Shown here piece after piece: positions 1 to 6,894 of a stretch of 17,337 nucleotides of DNA. The translations under genes were made by a program, and so were the position numbers. The notes beneath the pieces are model-generated. The model ran no database searches and was not told the DNA's origin. It saw only the letters and a program-made list of their open reading frames with translations. Origin of the DNA: an uncultured Lachnospiraceae bacterium (GTDB lineage: Bacteria; Bacillota; Clostridia; Lachnospirales; Lachnospiraceae); assembly GCA_910584325.1 (NCBI GenBank), contig CAJTZH010000058.1, positions 1 to 17,337 of the forward strand. Reading direction: 5' to 3'. Each line of letters begins with the position of its first letter. Position 1 is the first letter of the stretch.

Positions 1-411
1 CTTGCAGGGTGTTCAAAAGATGAAATCTTAGATCAGTATAATAGTGTTGTCCAAACAGCTGGAAATACAGCACTCACAAGCGATTTTTCGCTGAAAGGGA
101 ATCGGGCATATGGGGAAGATTGCTATACTGGGACTTATACGGCAGATTATAAGGACTTTTCTAAAACAGAATATCTTTTTGGCGGAACTTCTATCGAGCG
201 TGAAAACGGCAAAGATATTTCTGTTTCCTGCGACTTGGAAATTACCGAGGGAACAGCGCAAGTGTTTTGGGTTTCTGGCAGCGATGATCCGGTAATCCTG
301 CTTGAAGCAACTGGTAGCTATTCCGAAACAATAACATTGCCGGAAGGCGGAAACTATATTGGCGTTATTGGAAACAATTTTACAGGGCATTTAGAAATGA
401 ATATAGAATAA
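1..411 (+). CDS. Lipoprotein, 3' part (5' end outside window)
   Basis: Reading frame 1 is open from the first base to the TAA at 409-411 (136 codons). The first residues are LAGCSKDE, which is a lipobox, so only the signal peptide is missing and the mature protein is complete: a Cys-anchored lipoprotein of about 133 residues on the outer face of the membrane. The mature part is polar, rich in Thr, Gly, Asp and Glu, with alternating strand-like segments (for example ITEGTAQVFWVSGS and ETITLPEGGNYIGVIG) suggesting a small beta-sandwich. I do not recognise a named family. It sits next to a recombinase remnant and may be cargo of the decayed element. The long open frame on the opposite strand is a shadow of this gene. 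Confidence 0.75.
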   Translation, partial: LAGCSKDEILDQYNSVVQTAGNTALTSDFSLKGNRAYGEDCYTGTYTADYKDFSKTEYLFGGTSIERENGKDISVSCDLEITEGTAQVFWVSGSDDPVILLEATGSYSETITLPEGGNYIGVIGNNFTGHLEMNIE

Positions 412-421
412 TAATCTGCCG

Positions 422-450
422 GACGACGGCAAAAGAAAAAAGCCGTCGTC
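422..450. repeat. Inverted repeat (9-bp stem hairpin)
   Basis: GACGACGGC at 422-430 pairs perfectly with GCCGTCGTC at 442-450 around an A-rich 11-base loop. It lies 10 bases after the lipoprotein stop, where a terminator would be expected, but no T-run follows on the plus strand, so intrinsic termination would be weak. It could still act as an mRNA 3'-end stabiliser. Confidence 0.5.
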
Positions 451-486
451 AAGCAGAGGGCGAAGCGAGAATCTTTGCCTAAAGAT

Positions 487-512
487 ATGGCGGCTAACTC
501 CTTAGCCGCCAT
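487..512. repeat. Inverted repeat (11-bp perfect stem hairpin)
   Basis: ATGGCGGCTAA at 487-497 and TTAGCCGCCAT at 502-512 form a perfect 11-bp stem with a CTCC loop. No T-run follows on either strand. It is the second strong hairpin within 100 bases downstream of the lipoprotein gene, in the segment leading into the recombinase remnant. Confidence 0.5.
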
Positions 513-641
513 GAAATGCAAACTGTATCAACAAAATTCATCGGTCATTGATTTGTTAAAAAAATTTTGTCTTATGAAACGGGATTTTTTGCCTATGAGT
601 ATGAACTATCATATCATTTAGTATGTCTTAATGTTGTGATT

Positions 642-769
642 GCGGGCATGAACCCGAAAGCGTTAAGTATATCATGGGACATTCCAACATTACCATGACG
701 CTGAACTATTACGCACACGCAACATTCGCTTCCGCAAAGGCTGAAATGGAAAGGCTGATTGCAGCATAG
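642..769 (+). pseudogene. Tyrosine recombinase/integrase, C-terminal remnant
   Basis: Residues encoded at 642-665 read AGMNPKAL and those at 668-769 read YIMGHSNITMTLNYYAHA followed by TFASAKAEMERLIAA and a TAG stop at 767-769. This is the C-terminal catalytic segment of a phage/ICE-type tyrosine recombinase: the HxxH/R-type GHSN block and the terminal YY pair containing the nucleophilic Tyr. Two lesions are visible. The whole N-terminal and most of the catalytic domain is missing, and one base is missing at about 665/666 (TTA-AG-TAT where TTA-CAG-TAT would restore the frame). The gene cannot be functional. It marks the end of a once-integrated element, probably the one carrying the upstream lipoprotein. 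Confidence 0.85.
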
Positions 770-1106
770 CCGCAGACGGATTTACTACTTCTTTTACTAC
801 CACCCAGAGGGAAAACCTAAAGGTTTATGAGGGTATATGTGAACTTCTCCCCATATCTAAACTGCCGGAAAATCCCGCGAATACAGGCTATTCCGACATA
901 TAAGAATTTCTAAAGAGATAATCTGATTTTACCAATAATTTTGTGAAAATATTATGAAAGACGCTTTAAGAATTCAATTGATGGTTACAATTATCTGGAA
1001 AAAATGATGGAATCCGCAAGACCAAGCATTGGATAAGGTATGTTATAAGAGGTTTTTATAGATAATTTTGCATACGAATATCTATTATAAAATATTTGTC
1101 AATAAA
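770..1106. other. Gene-free, AT-rich decayed junction
   Basis: No supportable gene was found. Visible structure is a direct repeat TTTACTAC (781-788 and 793-800) just after the recombinase stop, a small palindrome AAACCT-AA-AGGTTT (813-826), and an open run of about 30 codons at 947-1036 whose translation (KYYERRF, then YNYLEKMMES) looks protein-like but has a stop immediately upstream and no start. The stretch probably includes the boundary between the former mobile element and core chromosome; the exact attachment site cannot be fixed from one sequence. Confidence 0.5.
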
Positions 1107-1149
1107 AACAATGGAGCTGTCTGCGATAAAAACAGTCAGCTCCATTGTT
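1104..1149 (-). terminator. Rho-independent terminator of the SleC-like gene
   Basis: AACAATGGAGCTG (1107-1119) pairs perfectly with CAGCTCCATTGTT (1137-1149), a 13-bp stem. Read on the minus strand it is followed by a T-rich tail (TTTTTATT), and it starts about 20 bases beyond the stop codon at 1170-1172. Confidence 0.85.
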
Positions 1150-1169
1150 GTATTAAAATATGGCTATCT

Positions 1170-2423
1170 TTAATTCAGCTCCGCAATCCTTGACAGTCTC
1201 ACATACATATCGGAAATCCGGTACCACGTCGGAAAATCGACAACGCCGGTCTGCGGCATATTGAAAATGCGCTGGAATTCCCTGACGGCTTCGGCGGTTC
1301 TCGGACCGAATATCCCGTCGGGATTCAGATAAGGAATCGCGTTGTAATTTTCGCGGATACGGTTTAACTGCTCCTGAAGCTGCATGACTTTCTGACCCTC
1401 GGAGCCGATGGTCAGATTTTCGCCCGGCCATGAGGCGGGGATGCCGGAAATCTCCTCGGCGGTATTGATGTACATACTTTCTCCGTAATAATTTCTAAGA
1501 ATCTGTATCGCGGAATAGTTTTGGTCGCCAAGATACTTGGAACCCCACTGGCTCAGCCAGTTCGGGCAGGTCACGCGTTTTCCATCGCAGTACTGCGTGA
1601 GAATCGGCTGTTTTACATTCGGGCGCGACAGATAGTTCGTAAACATTTCATCGACAATCTGGGAAATGTTTTCGAAAATATTTCTGCCGTAAATCCATTT
1701 ATGGTCAAATGCGGTCGAAGAAGTAATCGTGAAATCGTATCCCTGATTCCGGTACCATTCTGTATATACCCTGTTCATGGTAAAGGACATAATCGCCAGA
1801 ATATTCGCGCGGAGCGTCGCGTCCGGCCAGGTGGAATAGATTTCGCTGCTCGCCACATTTTTCACATAATCCCGATACCTCACATAGTAGTTTTGCGCGG
1901 TAGAATCAGTTGGTGCACCGTCATGTACCACAACAAATTCAGGAACAACCACGCGGCTAAGTACAATTTCTCCCGGGTCGTTGACAGGCTTGATTTCTGC
2001 TTCGGGTATTTTCTCGGGGAAATCTCCAAACAGTGTGTTGACGGGAATAACAATGTTTCGCTCAGAAGTGACTGGTGTTGCGGGTGTGAGCCGAATGGGC
2101 TGGATGGAAAGTTCCCCCGACATAATGTCTGAGCCGGAAACACTGAGATTTTCAAATCCCGGTGCGGAGACAGTGATGGTATATTCCGCAAAAGGCTGGT
2201 TTTCGCTTGGCGCCATGCTGTATTCAAGCGGCGGCGCGGCAAGGGAAATCTGCTCTGTCTGACCGGAGCTGTTGGTGGTAAGCTGTTCAATGGTACTTTC
2301 AGGGTCGCCGGTATAGGCGATGGATACGGTGGCATTTTCAACGGGAGTATAGTCGATGGAGGAAGTGACGTCTACCTCCAGAAATCCAGTATCGATATTG
2401 TTGGAATTATTAGCTGAGTCCAT
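1170..2423 (-). CDS. SleC-like SpoIID/peptidoglycan-binding protein
   Basis: 417 residues in three parts. Residues 14-115 resemble a transthyretin/carboxypeptidase-regulatory-like beta domain (ENATVSI, SSGQTEQISLAAPPLEYS). Residues 155-320 carry a SpoIID-like core: YRDYVKNVASSEIYSTWPDA matches the SpoIID pattern of YL-x-V-V-x-x-E-M followed by ALKAQ-type helices, placing the catalytic-type Glu at E194. Residues 335-415 are a PG_binding_1 domain (IGSEGQKVMQLQEQLN, DGIFGPRTAEAVREFQ). SleC proteins of clostridia are cortex-lytic transglycosylases with this order and size, so a role in spore-cortex remodelling or germination is inferred. There is no obvious signal peptide. The ATG at 2423 is preceded by GGGGG six bases upstream. 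No Csp protease gene is adjacent. Confidence 0.8.
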   Translation of the reverse strand: MDSANNSNNIDTGFLEVDVTSSIDYTPVENATVSIAYTGDPESTIEQLTTNSSGQTEQISLAAPPLEYSMAPSENQPFAEYTITVSAPGFENLSVSGSDIMSGELSIQPIRLTPATPVTSERNIVIPVNTLFGDFPEKIPEAEIKPVNDPGEIVLSRVVVPEFVVVHDGAPTDSTAQNYYVRYRDYVKNVASSEIYSTWPDATLRANILAIMSFTMNRVYTEWYRNQGYDFTITSSTAFDHKWIYGRNIFENISQIVDEMFTNYLSRPNVKQPILTQYCDGKRVTCPNWLSQWGSKYLGDQNYSAIQILRNYYGESMYINTAEEISGIPASWPGENLTIGSEGQKVMQLQEQLNRIRENYNAIPYLNPDGIFGPRTAEAVREFQRIFNMPQTGVVDFPTWYRISDMYVRLSRIAELN

Positions 2424-2445
2424 GAGTACCCCCGGACTTTTTTTA

Positions 2446-2454
2446 TAGTATATG
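2446..2454 (-). promoter_or_regulatory. Possible sporulation -10 (sigma-K/E-like) for SleC-like gene
   Basis: The minus strand reads CATATACTA, which fits the sigma-K -10 pattern CATANNNTA, 22 bases upstream of the SleC-like ATG. This would suit a mother-cell cortex protein. The -35 pattern of such factors is too loose to judge by eye, so this is tentative. Confidence 0.3.
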
Positions 2455-2469
2455 ACAAAAAAGAACGGA

Positions 2470-2498
2470 TTGACACGTCAAATAAAATGAAATATATT
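2470..2498 (+). promoter_or_regulatory. Sigma-A promoter of the two-component operon
   Basis: TTGACA (2470-2475), a 17-base spacer and TATATT (2493-2498) give a near-consensus promoter. Transcription from about 2505 would begin downstream of the upstream in-frame ATG at 2487, which supports the later start at 2538. The -35 is embedded in an inverted repeat TTGAC-AC-GTCAA (2470-2481) that could be an operator. Confidence 0.75.
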
Positions 2499-2537
2499 TT
2501 TAATAACGATACGGTAACGAGAAACGGGGTGTCAGGT

Positions 2538-3200
2538 ATGGCAAAAAACAAAATTATTGTCGTAGAGGACGAGGAGGCAATCGCGAAAATGATTGCGATG
2601 AACCTGCGGGTTGCAAATTATGAGGCAGCGGTGTTTTACGACGGCGCGGAGGCGGCACAGTCTCTTAAGGAAAACCACGAATATGATTTGGCGCTTCTTG
2701 ACGTAATGCTTCCGGGGATGGACGGCTTTTCACTGCTGGAAGTCATGAAAGAATATAAAATACCCGTAATTTTTCTCACGGCAAAAGAAGACTTGGATTC
2801 TAAAATCGCGGGCCTAAAAGGCGGTGCGGAAGATTATATTGTCAAGCCGTTTGAAGTGCTGGAGCTTTTGGTGCGTATGGAAAAAGTACTGGAGAGGACG
2901 AACAGGCTGGAAAGCCGCTTAAAAGTGCTTGATATGGAAATTAATTTTGAGGAGCATACGGTACGCCAGAACGGCAGGGAGATTTTGTTAAAACCGATGG
3001 AATTTGAACTGCTCTGTGTGCTGGCAAAGAACAAAAACATTGCTATCTCCAGAGAAAATCTGTTATCAATGGTCTGGGGCGTCGATTATATGGGAGAAAC
3101 CCGGACGGTTGATGTGCATATCGGGCAGCTTCGCAAAAAGCTGAATCTGGGAGAGCATATCAAAACCGTGTCCAAAATGGGATACCGGCTGGAGGAATAG
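2538..3200 (+). CDS. OmpR/PhoB-family response regulator
   Basis: 220 residues from ATG 2538, chosen because the promoter's likely start site lies after the upstream ATG at 2487 and because MAKNKIIVVEDEE begins directly at the receiver's first strand. Receiver domain residues 4-115: acidic pair D11/E12, phospho-acceptor D55 (LALLDVMLPG), T81 (FLTAKED) and K103 (YIVKPFE). Winged-helix DNA-binding domain residues 125-220 (LKPMEFELLCVLAKN, then TVDVHIGQLRKKLN and KTVSKMGYRLEE). All the residues needed for phosphotransfer are present. The kinase gene follows after 3 bases. It probably controls its own operon and the ABC module downstream. Confidence 0.93.
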   Translation: MAKNKIIVVEDEEAIAKMIAMNLRVANYEAAVFYDGAEAAQSLKENHEYDLALLDVMLPGMDGFSLLEVMKEYKIPVIFLTAKEDLDSKIAGLKGGAEDYIVKPFEVLELLVRMEKVLERTNRLESRLKVLDMEINFEEHTVRQNGREILLKPMEFELLCVLAKNKNIAISRENLLSMVWGVDYMGETRTVDVHIGQLRKKLNLGEHIKTVSKMGYRLEE

Positions 3201-3203
3201 CGT

Positions 3204-4592
3204 GTGAAACTGAGAACAAGAATTATCTGGATAAGCTGTCTTTCGATTTTTGGGGCGCTGCTGGCAGGCGATATCATTATCTGGATTCTGGCGTATAAAA
3301 ATCTGATGAACGAGGCGTTTGTTTCTGCTTACAGAGATTCATTTCTGGTGGCAAATGATTTTCGGGAACATCTTTTACTGGCACAGGCAAGTGACGCGGA
3401 TGACGAGGTTTATCTGCAATATTTGTTAAAATCTTATCAGGATGATTATAATGTCTGTATTTATTATGAAGACTATCAGGTGCCGCAGACGGCAAAAACA
3501 GTGTATAATCATACGATATTTCCAATGGAGGATTTTCTGGAGCAGGATTACCGTATTTATTACGAGGAAATGTATTACGCAAGGGTAAGGTGGAAAAATA
3601 CGCCGTATATTTTATTTCGTTACAGCCATCAGGGGACGATATTTTTGTACCGCCTGTGTGATGTTTCGGCGGTGGAAGAGCGAATAGGACTTCTGGCTGT
3701 GGCGACATTGTTTCTGCTTGTCGTCCTTACGGCAGCGGCAAGTCTGATTCTTGGCAGCGTGCTCAAGAAAGTTTTGAAACCCCTCGGGGAATTGAACGAG
3801 ACGACGAAACGCATTGCGGATAACGACTACGGACAGCGTGTTGTCATTAAACGGATGGACGAAATCGGCGAGCTTGGAGAGAGTTTTAACAAAATGGCGG
3901 AGGCGGTGGAGGCAAGAACCAAAAGCCTTGAGGAATCGGAGCAGAAGAAAACGCTGTTTATGGGAGATTTGACGCATGAGCTAAAAACGCCGCTGACGGC
4001 GATTTCCGGTTATGCGCAGACGCTTCTTACGGCAAAAATTACGAAAGAAGAGGAGGAAGAAGCGCTTTTATACATTGATAAGGAAGCCAAACGGCTTTCC
4101 CGTCTTTCAAAAAAGATGATGCGGCTTCTGGAACTGGATGCGGATGCGGAGCCGGAACTTACAGAAACGCCCGTGGAGGAATTGTTTGAGTGGGTACGGC
4201 GCGCGTGCGGCGCTATATTAAAGGAAAAACAGATTACGCTGCATTGTGAGGAACATGGCGAGCTCCTGCCAATGGATGTGGAGCTGATGACGGATGTGTT
4301 GATTAATCTTGTGGATAATGCTGTAAAGGCAAGCAAAGAGGGCGGAAAAATTATTTTAAGAGCGCGTGAACGCTGCATTGAGGTCAGGGATTTCGGGCAG
4401 GGTATCCCGAAAGAGGAACTTGGAAGAATTATGGAGCCTTTTTATATGATAGATAAATCACGCAGCAGGAGAACAGGCGGAGCGGGACTTGGACTGGCGC
4501 TTGTGGCAATGATTGCGAAGCGTCACGGAATCCGTATTGAAATTGACAGCCGCATCGGCGAGGGAACGCGATTCATTTTACAATTTGTTTAA
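3204..4592 (+). CDS. Membrane sensor histidine kinase
   Basis: 462 residues from GTG 3204, with GGAGG at 3191-3195 inside the end of the regulator gene, so the two are translationally linked. Transmembrane segments are at about 8-30 and 161-187. Between them is an extracellular sensor of about 125 residues, unusually rich in Tyr and acidic residues. HAMP at about 187-240; HisKA with H258 (GDLTHELKTPLTAISGYAQT); HATPase with N-box N368-N372 (NLVDNAVKAS), G1 VRDFGQGIP at 394-402 and G2 GGAGLGLAL at 425-433. Every catalytic motif is intact. The large extracellular domain separates it from intramembrane BceS-type kinases. The signal is unknown, and an envelope or extracellular ligand is inferred. 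Confidence 0.93.
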   Translation: MKLRTRIIWISCLSIFGALLAGDIIIWILAYKNLMNEAFVSAYRDSFLVANDFREHLLLAQASDADDEVYLQYLLKSYQDDYNVCIYYEDYQVPQTAKTVYNHTIFPMEDFLEQDYRIYYEEMYYARVRWKNTPYILFRYSHQGTIFLYRLCDVSAVEERIGLLAVATLFLLVVLTAAASLILGSVLKKVLKPLGELNETTKRIADNDYGQRVVIKRMDEIGELGESFNKMAEAVEARTKSLEESEQKKTLFMGDLTHELKTPLTAISGYAQTLLTAKITKEEEEEALLYIDKEAKRLSRLSKKMMRLLELDADAEPELTETPVEELFEWVRRACGAILKEKQITLHCEEHGELLPMDVELMTDVLINLVDNAVKASKEGGKIILRARERCIEVRDFGQGIPKEELGRIMEPFYMIDKSRSRRTGGAGLGLALVAMIAKRHGIRIEIDSRIGEGTRFILQFV

Positions 4593-4613
4593 ATTTTGTT
4601 GAATACTTGATGT

Positions 4614-4663
4614 AAAAATCTGTGTTATGCTGACAATAAAGGTGAGCAGAACGCAGATTTTTT
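4614..4663 (+). terminator. Terminator/attenuator between kinase and lipoprotein genes
   Basis: AAAAATCTGTGTT (4614-4626) pairs with AACGCAGATTTTT (4650-4662), 13 bp with one G-T pair, extended inward by TGCT/AGCA (4628-4631, 4645-4648). A T-run completes it. It lies 21 bases after the kinase stop and 35 bases before the lipoprotein start. I see no convincing promoter after it, so it may partly attenuate read-through into the ABC module rather than end the operon. Confidence 0.75.
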
Positions 4664-4697
4664 GCTTATCAGAAATACAAAAAAGGGAGAATTTGTT

Positions 4698-6269
4698 ATG
4701 AGTAAGGAACGTAAACTGAAAAATAGGAAGGCATGGCGCAAGGGAGCGGTGTGGCTTGCGGGGATGATGGTTGTAATGACGGCAGGATGCCAGAAAAATC
4801 CCGATTCCTCGATTGTGAAGAATAAGGATATGGATAAATTGATTGAGGAGGCGCAAAACGGCGGTGATAATAAGACGCAGGTGTCGGAACTCGCGAAGAA
4901 TTACGATACATATCAGACGACGCTGAACGACGAGGCGCTTAAAATTACGGTAAATGTAGACGCGAAAGTGGATATTCCACAAACGCAGCAGATGTCTGTT
5001 CTGCGGGTAAGGCAGAAAGACATTGCGCAGGAATTTCTTGACAAAGCGAAGACACTTTTGATGCAGGGAGAGACATTGTATAACGGACATGTATTGTCGG
5101 TTCGGACGCGCAGTCAGGTGGAGAAGGAAATCAGCGCGACGATTGAGGATGGGAAAAAACTGGCAGAACGTTATGAGGGGAAAGATTTAAAGATATATCA
5201 GGAGGAAAACCAGTGGGCAATTGACAGACTCCAGAAAGAGTATGAGTCGGCGCCGCAGTCCATAGACTGGGAAGCGTATCTGTCGGACGGCATATTGAAA
5301 AAAACAGCGTCTCTTGATAAAGACGAATATTCGTGGGAGCGTGAAATGAATCCTGACGGAGAAATTTTTTACGGAGTCAGTAACGCACAGAACGGAAATT
5401 ATTTGTCGCTGTACGCGCAGAATAACAAAAATTACGGAAACTGTCTGCGGTACAGGATAAGTAAGCATGGTTATGTGCATTTAAATAGTGTTGTGGTAGG
5501 AAATACCAATCTTGACAACATACTGCCAAACGTCTGGAGGGCGGATTTGACAAAGGAAGCGCTGGCGGAAGCAAAAAAATATGGTTATGAGTATGCAGGG
5601 GAGTACGAAGACGAGGCTGCCACGGGAACGCTTGACGAGGCGAGAAAAAAAGCGGATGAGCTGATTGCGGATTTGGGACTGACAGATTTTGGCTTTTACC
5701 ACGGTGATTTGTACTGTGAATTTCAGGATTTTAGCGCAGGCGGCGACGAACTGGCGGACGATGGCTGGCGGTACTCGAAGATTTACATTTTACAGTACAT
5801 GAGGCAGATTGACGGAGCGTTTGTGACAAATACCGGGACGAGCAAGCATACGGAAGGATGGGATAATAAAACGTATGTAAAAAAAGACTGGCCGATTGAA
5901 GGGATTGAAATCCGTGTCAACGACGAAGGCATTATCGGATTTGATTATATTGCGCCGATAGAAATTACGGAAACGGTGGTTGAACAGTCAGGTATGAAAT
6001 CCTTTGACGAAGTCAAGGGAATCTTTGAAAAAATGGTTCTGATTACAAACGCCCAGGCGGAGGAAAAGGTTACGATTTCTGTTGACAGGGTGGTGCTCGG
6101 GTATTCAAGAATCAGCGAGGCAGACAGCTTTGATACGGGGCTGTTGGTTCCGGTCTGGGATTTTATGGGAACGGTCACAAACGAAGCATACGGGGAGGAG
6201 GAGTATCGGAGTGTTCTGACCATCAACGCGGTGGATGGTTCGATTATTGACAGGGCATTGGGATATTAG
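4698..6269 (+). CDS. Large lipoprotein (DUF6034-like)
   Basis: 523 residues from ATG 4698 with AAAGGGAGAA upstream; the in-frame TTG at 4662 lies inside the terminator hairpin and is rejected. The signal peptide carries a basic N-region (KERKLKNRKAWRK) and the lipobox MTAGC, so the protein is lipid-anchored outside the cell. Just after the Cys, the segment NPDSSIVKNKDMDKLIEEA resembles Lachnospiraceae lipoproteins that I recall as the DUF6034 group, a moderate match from memory. The C-terminal half has alternating strands, and the last 50 residues (LLVPVWDFMGTVTNEAYG, then VLTINAVDGSIIDRALGY) recall PepSY/YycI-like domains. It is the first gene after the kinase, one base from the next start. 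It could be a sensor partner, substrate receptor or assembly factor for the ABC proteins; the function is unknown. Confidence 0.75.
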   Translation: MSKERKLKNRKAWRKGAVWLAGMMVVMTAGCQKNPDSSIVKNKDMDKLIEEAQNGGDNKTQVSELAKNYDTYQTTLNDEALKITVNVDAKVDIPQTQQMSVLRVRQKDIAQEFLDKAKTLLMQGETLYNGHVLSVRTRSQVEKEISATIEDGKKLAERYEGKDLKIYQEENQWAIDRLQKEYESAPQSIDWEAYLSDGILKKTASLDKDEYSWEREMNPDGEIFYGVSNAQNGNYLSLYAQNNKNYGNCLRYRISKHGYVHLNSVVVGNTNLDNILPNVWRADLTKEALAEAKKYGYEYAGEYEDEAATGTLDEARKKADELIADLGLTDFGFYHGDLYCEFQDFSAGGDELADDGWRYSKIYILQYMRQIDGAFVTNTGTSKHTEGWDNKTYVKKDWPIEGIEIRVNDEGIIGFDYIAPIEITETVVEQSGMKSFDEVKGIFEKMVLITNAQAEEKVTISVDRVVLGYSRISEADSFDTGLLVPVWDFMGTVTNEAYGEEEYRSVLTINAVDGSIIDRALGY

Positions 6270-6270
6270 G

Positions 6271-6894
6271 ATGAATAGTTTCGAGACGGATATAAAACGG
6301 GCGTTTTGCTCCATAGGGTTTTGGACGGCGTTTTTAGGGCAGGTACTGATTTTGTGCGCTGCCGGAGCGCAGTCGGATTTATTTTACATGACGCATCCGG
6401 TACTTTGTACATTCCCTTATACAACGGCATGGCTTACGGACTATCAGAGCGGATATATCAAGGCATATCTTCCGAGAACAGGGAAAACGGCGTATATCAT
6501 GGGAAAATTTCTTGCCTGCGGTCTGGCAGGCGGAGCAGCGCAGGCGGCAGGCTGCGCCGTGTATCTGCTGCTCTGGGAAAAAACAGTGCAGATGATACCG
6601 GGACTTGTTTTTCTATCAGGGATGTTCTGGGCGCAGCTTGGAGCAGTTCTTTCTGCCGTATCAAACAGCAGGTGCATCGCCTACGGAGGACCGTTTGTGA
6701 TTTATTATCTCGCGGTTATTCTTCATGAACGGTATTTTCAAAATCTGTACTGCCTTGATCCGTATGAGTGGCTCCTGCCGCAGCACGAGTGGCTCTTTGG
6801 CACGGAAGGAATCCATATTCTTGTGGGCGGGCTGATTCTGCTGCTGTACTGCGTTTATCAGCAGGTTCTAAGGAGGTACATGGAATATGTTTAG
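6271..6894 (+). CDS. ABC-2-type membrane protein (small permease-like)
   Basis: 207 residues from ATG 6271, one base after the lipoprotein stop, with no strong ribosome site; translation is probably coupled. Hydrophobic segments at about 15-35, 80-100, 108-128, 136-152 and 180-200 suggest five to six transmembrane helices. The segment TAWLTDYQSGYIKAYLPRTGKTAYIMGK matches the ABC-2 permease feature in which a cytoplasmic loop with E/DxxxGxxK/R is followed by an R/K-T-G motif before the second helix. It probably pairs with the following permease-like protein and the ATPase at 7847. It could be an integral subunit of a peptide exporter or an immunity-type transporter. Confidence 0.65.
   Translation: MNSFETDIKRAFCSIGFWTAFLGQVLILCAAGAQSDLFYMTHPVLCTFPYTTAWLTDYQSGYIKAYLPRTGKTAYIMGKFLACGLAGGAAQAAGCAVYLLLWEKTVQMIPGLVFLSGMFWAQLGAVLSAVSNSRCIAYGGPFVIYYLAVILHERYFQNLYCLDPYEWLLPQHEWLFGTEGIHILVGGLILLLYCVYQQVLRRYMEYV

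Noticed and set aside
28..390. 120-codon open frame on the minus strand
   Set aside because: It is fully antisense to the lipoprotein gene, has no ribosome site, and its Cys/Ile/Phe-rich translation looks like a shadow.
487..512. Integron attC-like hairpin (GGCTAAC... arms)
   Set aside because: It lacks the paired R and L boxes and spacer bulges of attC, and no integron integrase or cassette is nearby.
1521..2341. Long open frames overlapping the SleC-like gene (both strands)
   Set aside because: The minus-strand gene has three recognisable domains across this interval; the others have no motifs or initiation sites.
4662..4697. Upstream TTG start for the large lipoprotein
   Set aside because: It would begin inside the terminator T-run and put 12 extra residues before a standard lipoprotein signal peptide with its own ribosome site.
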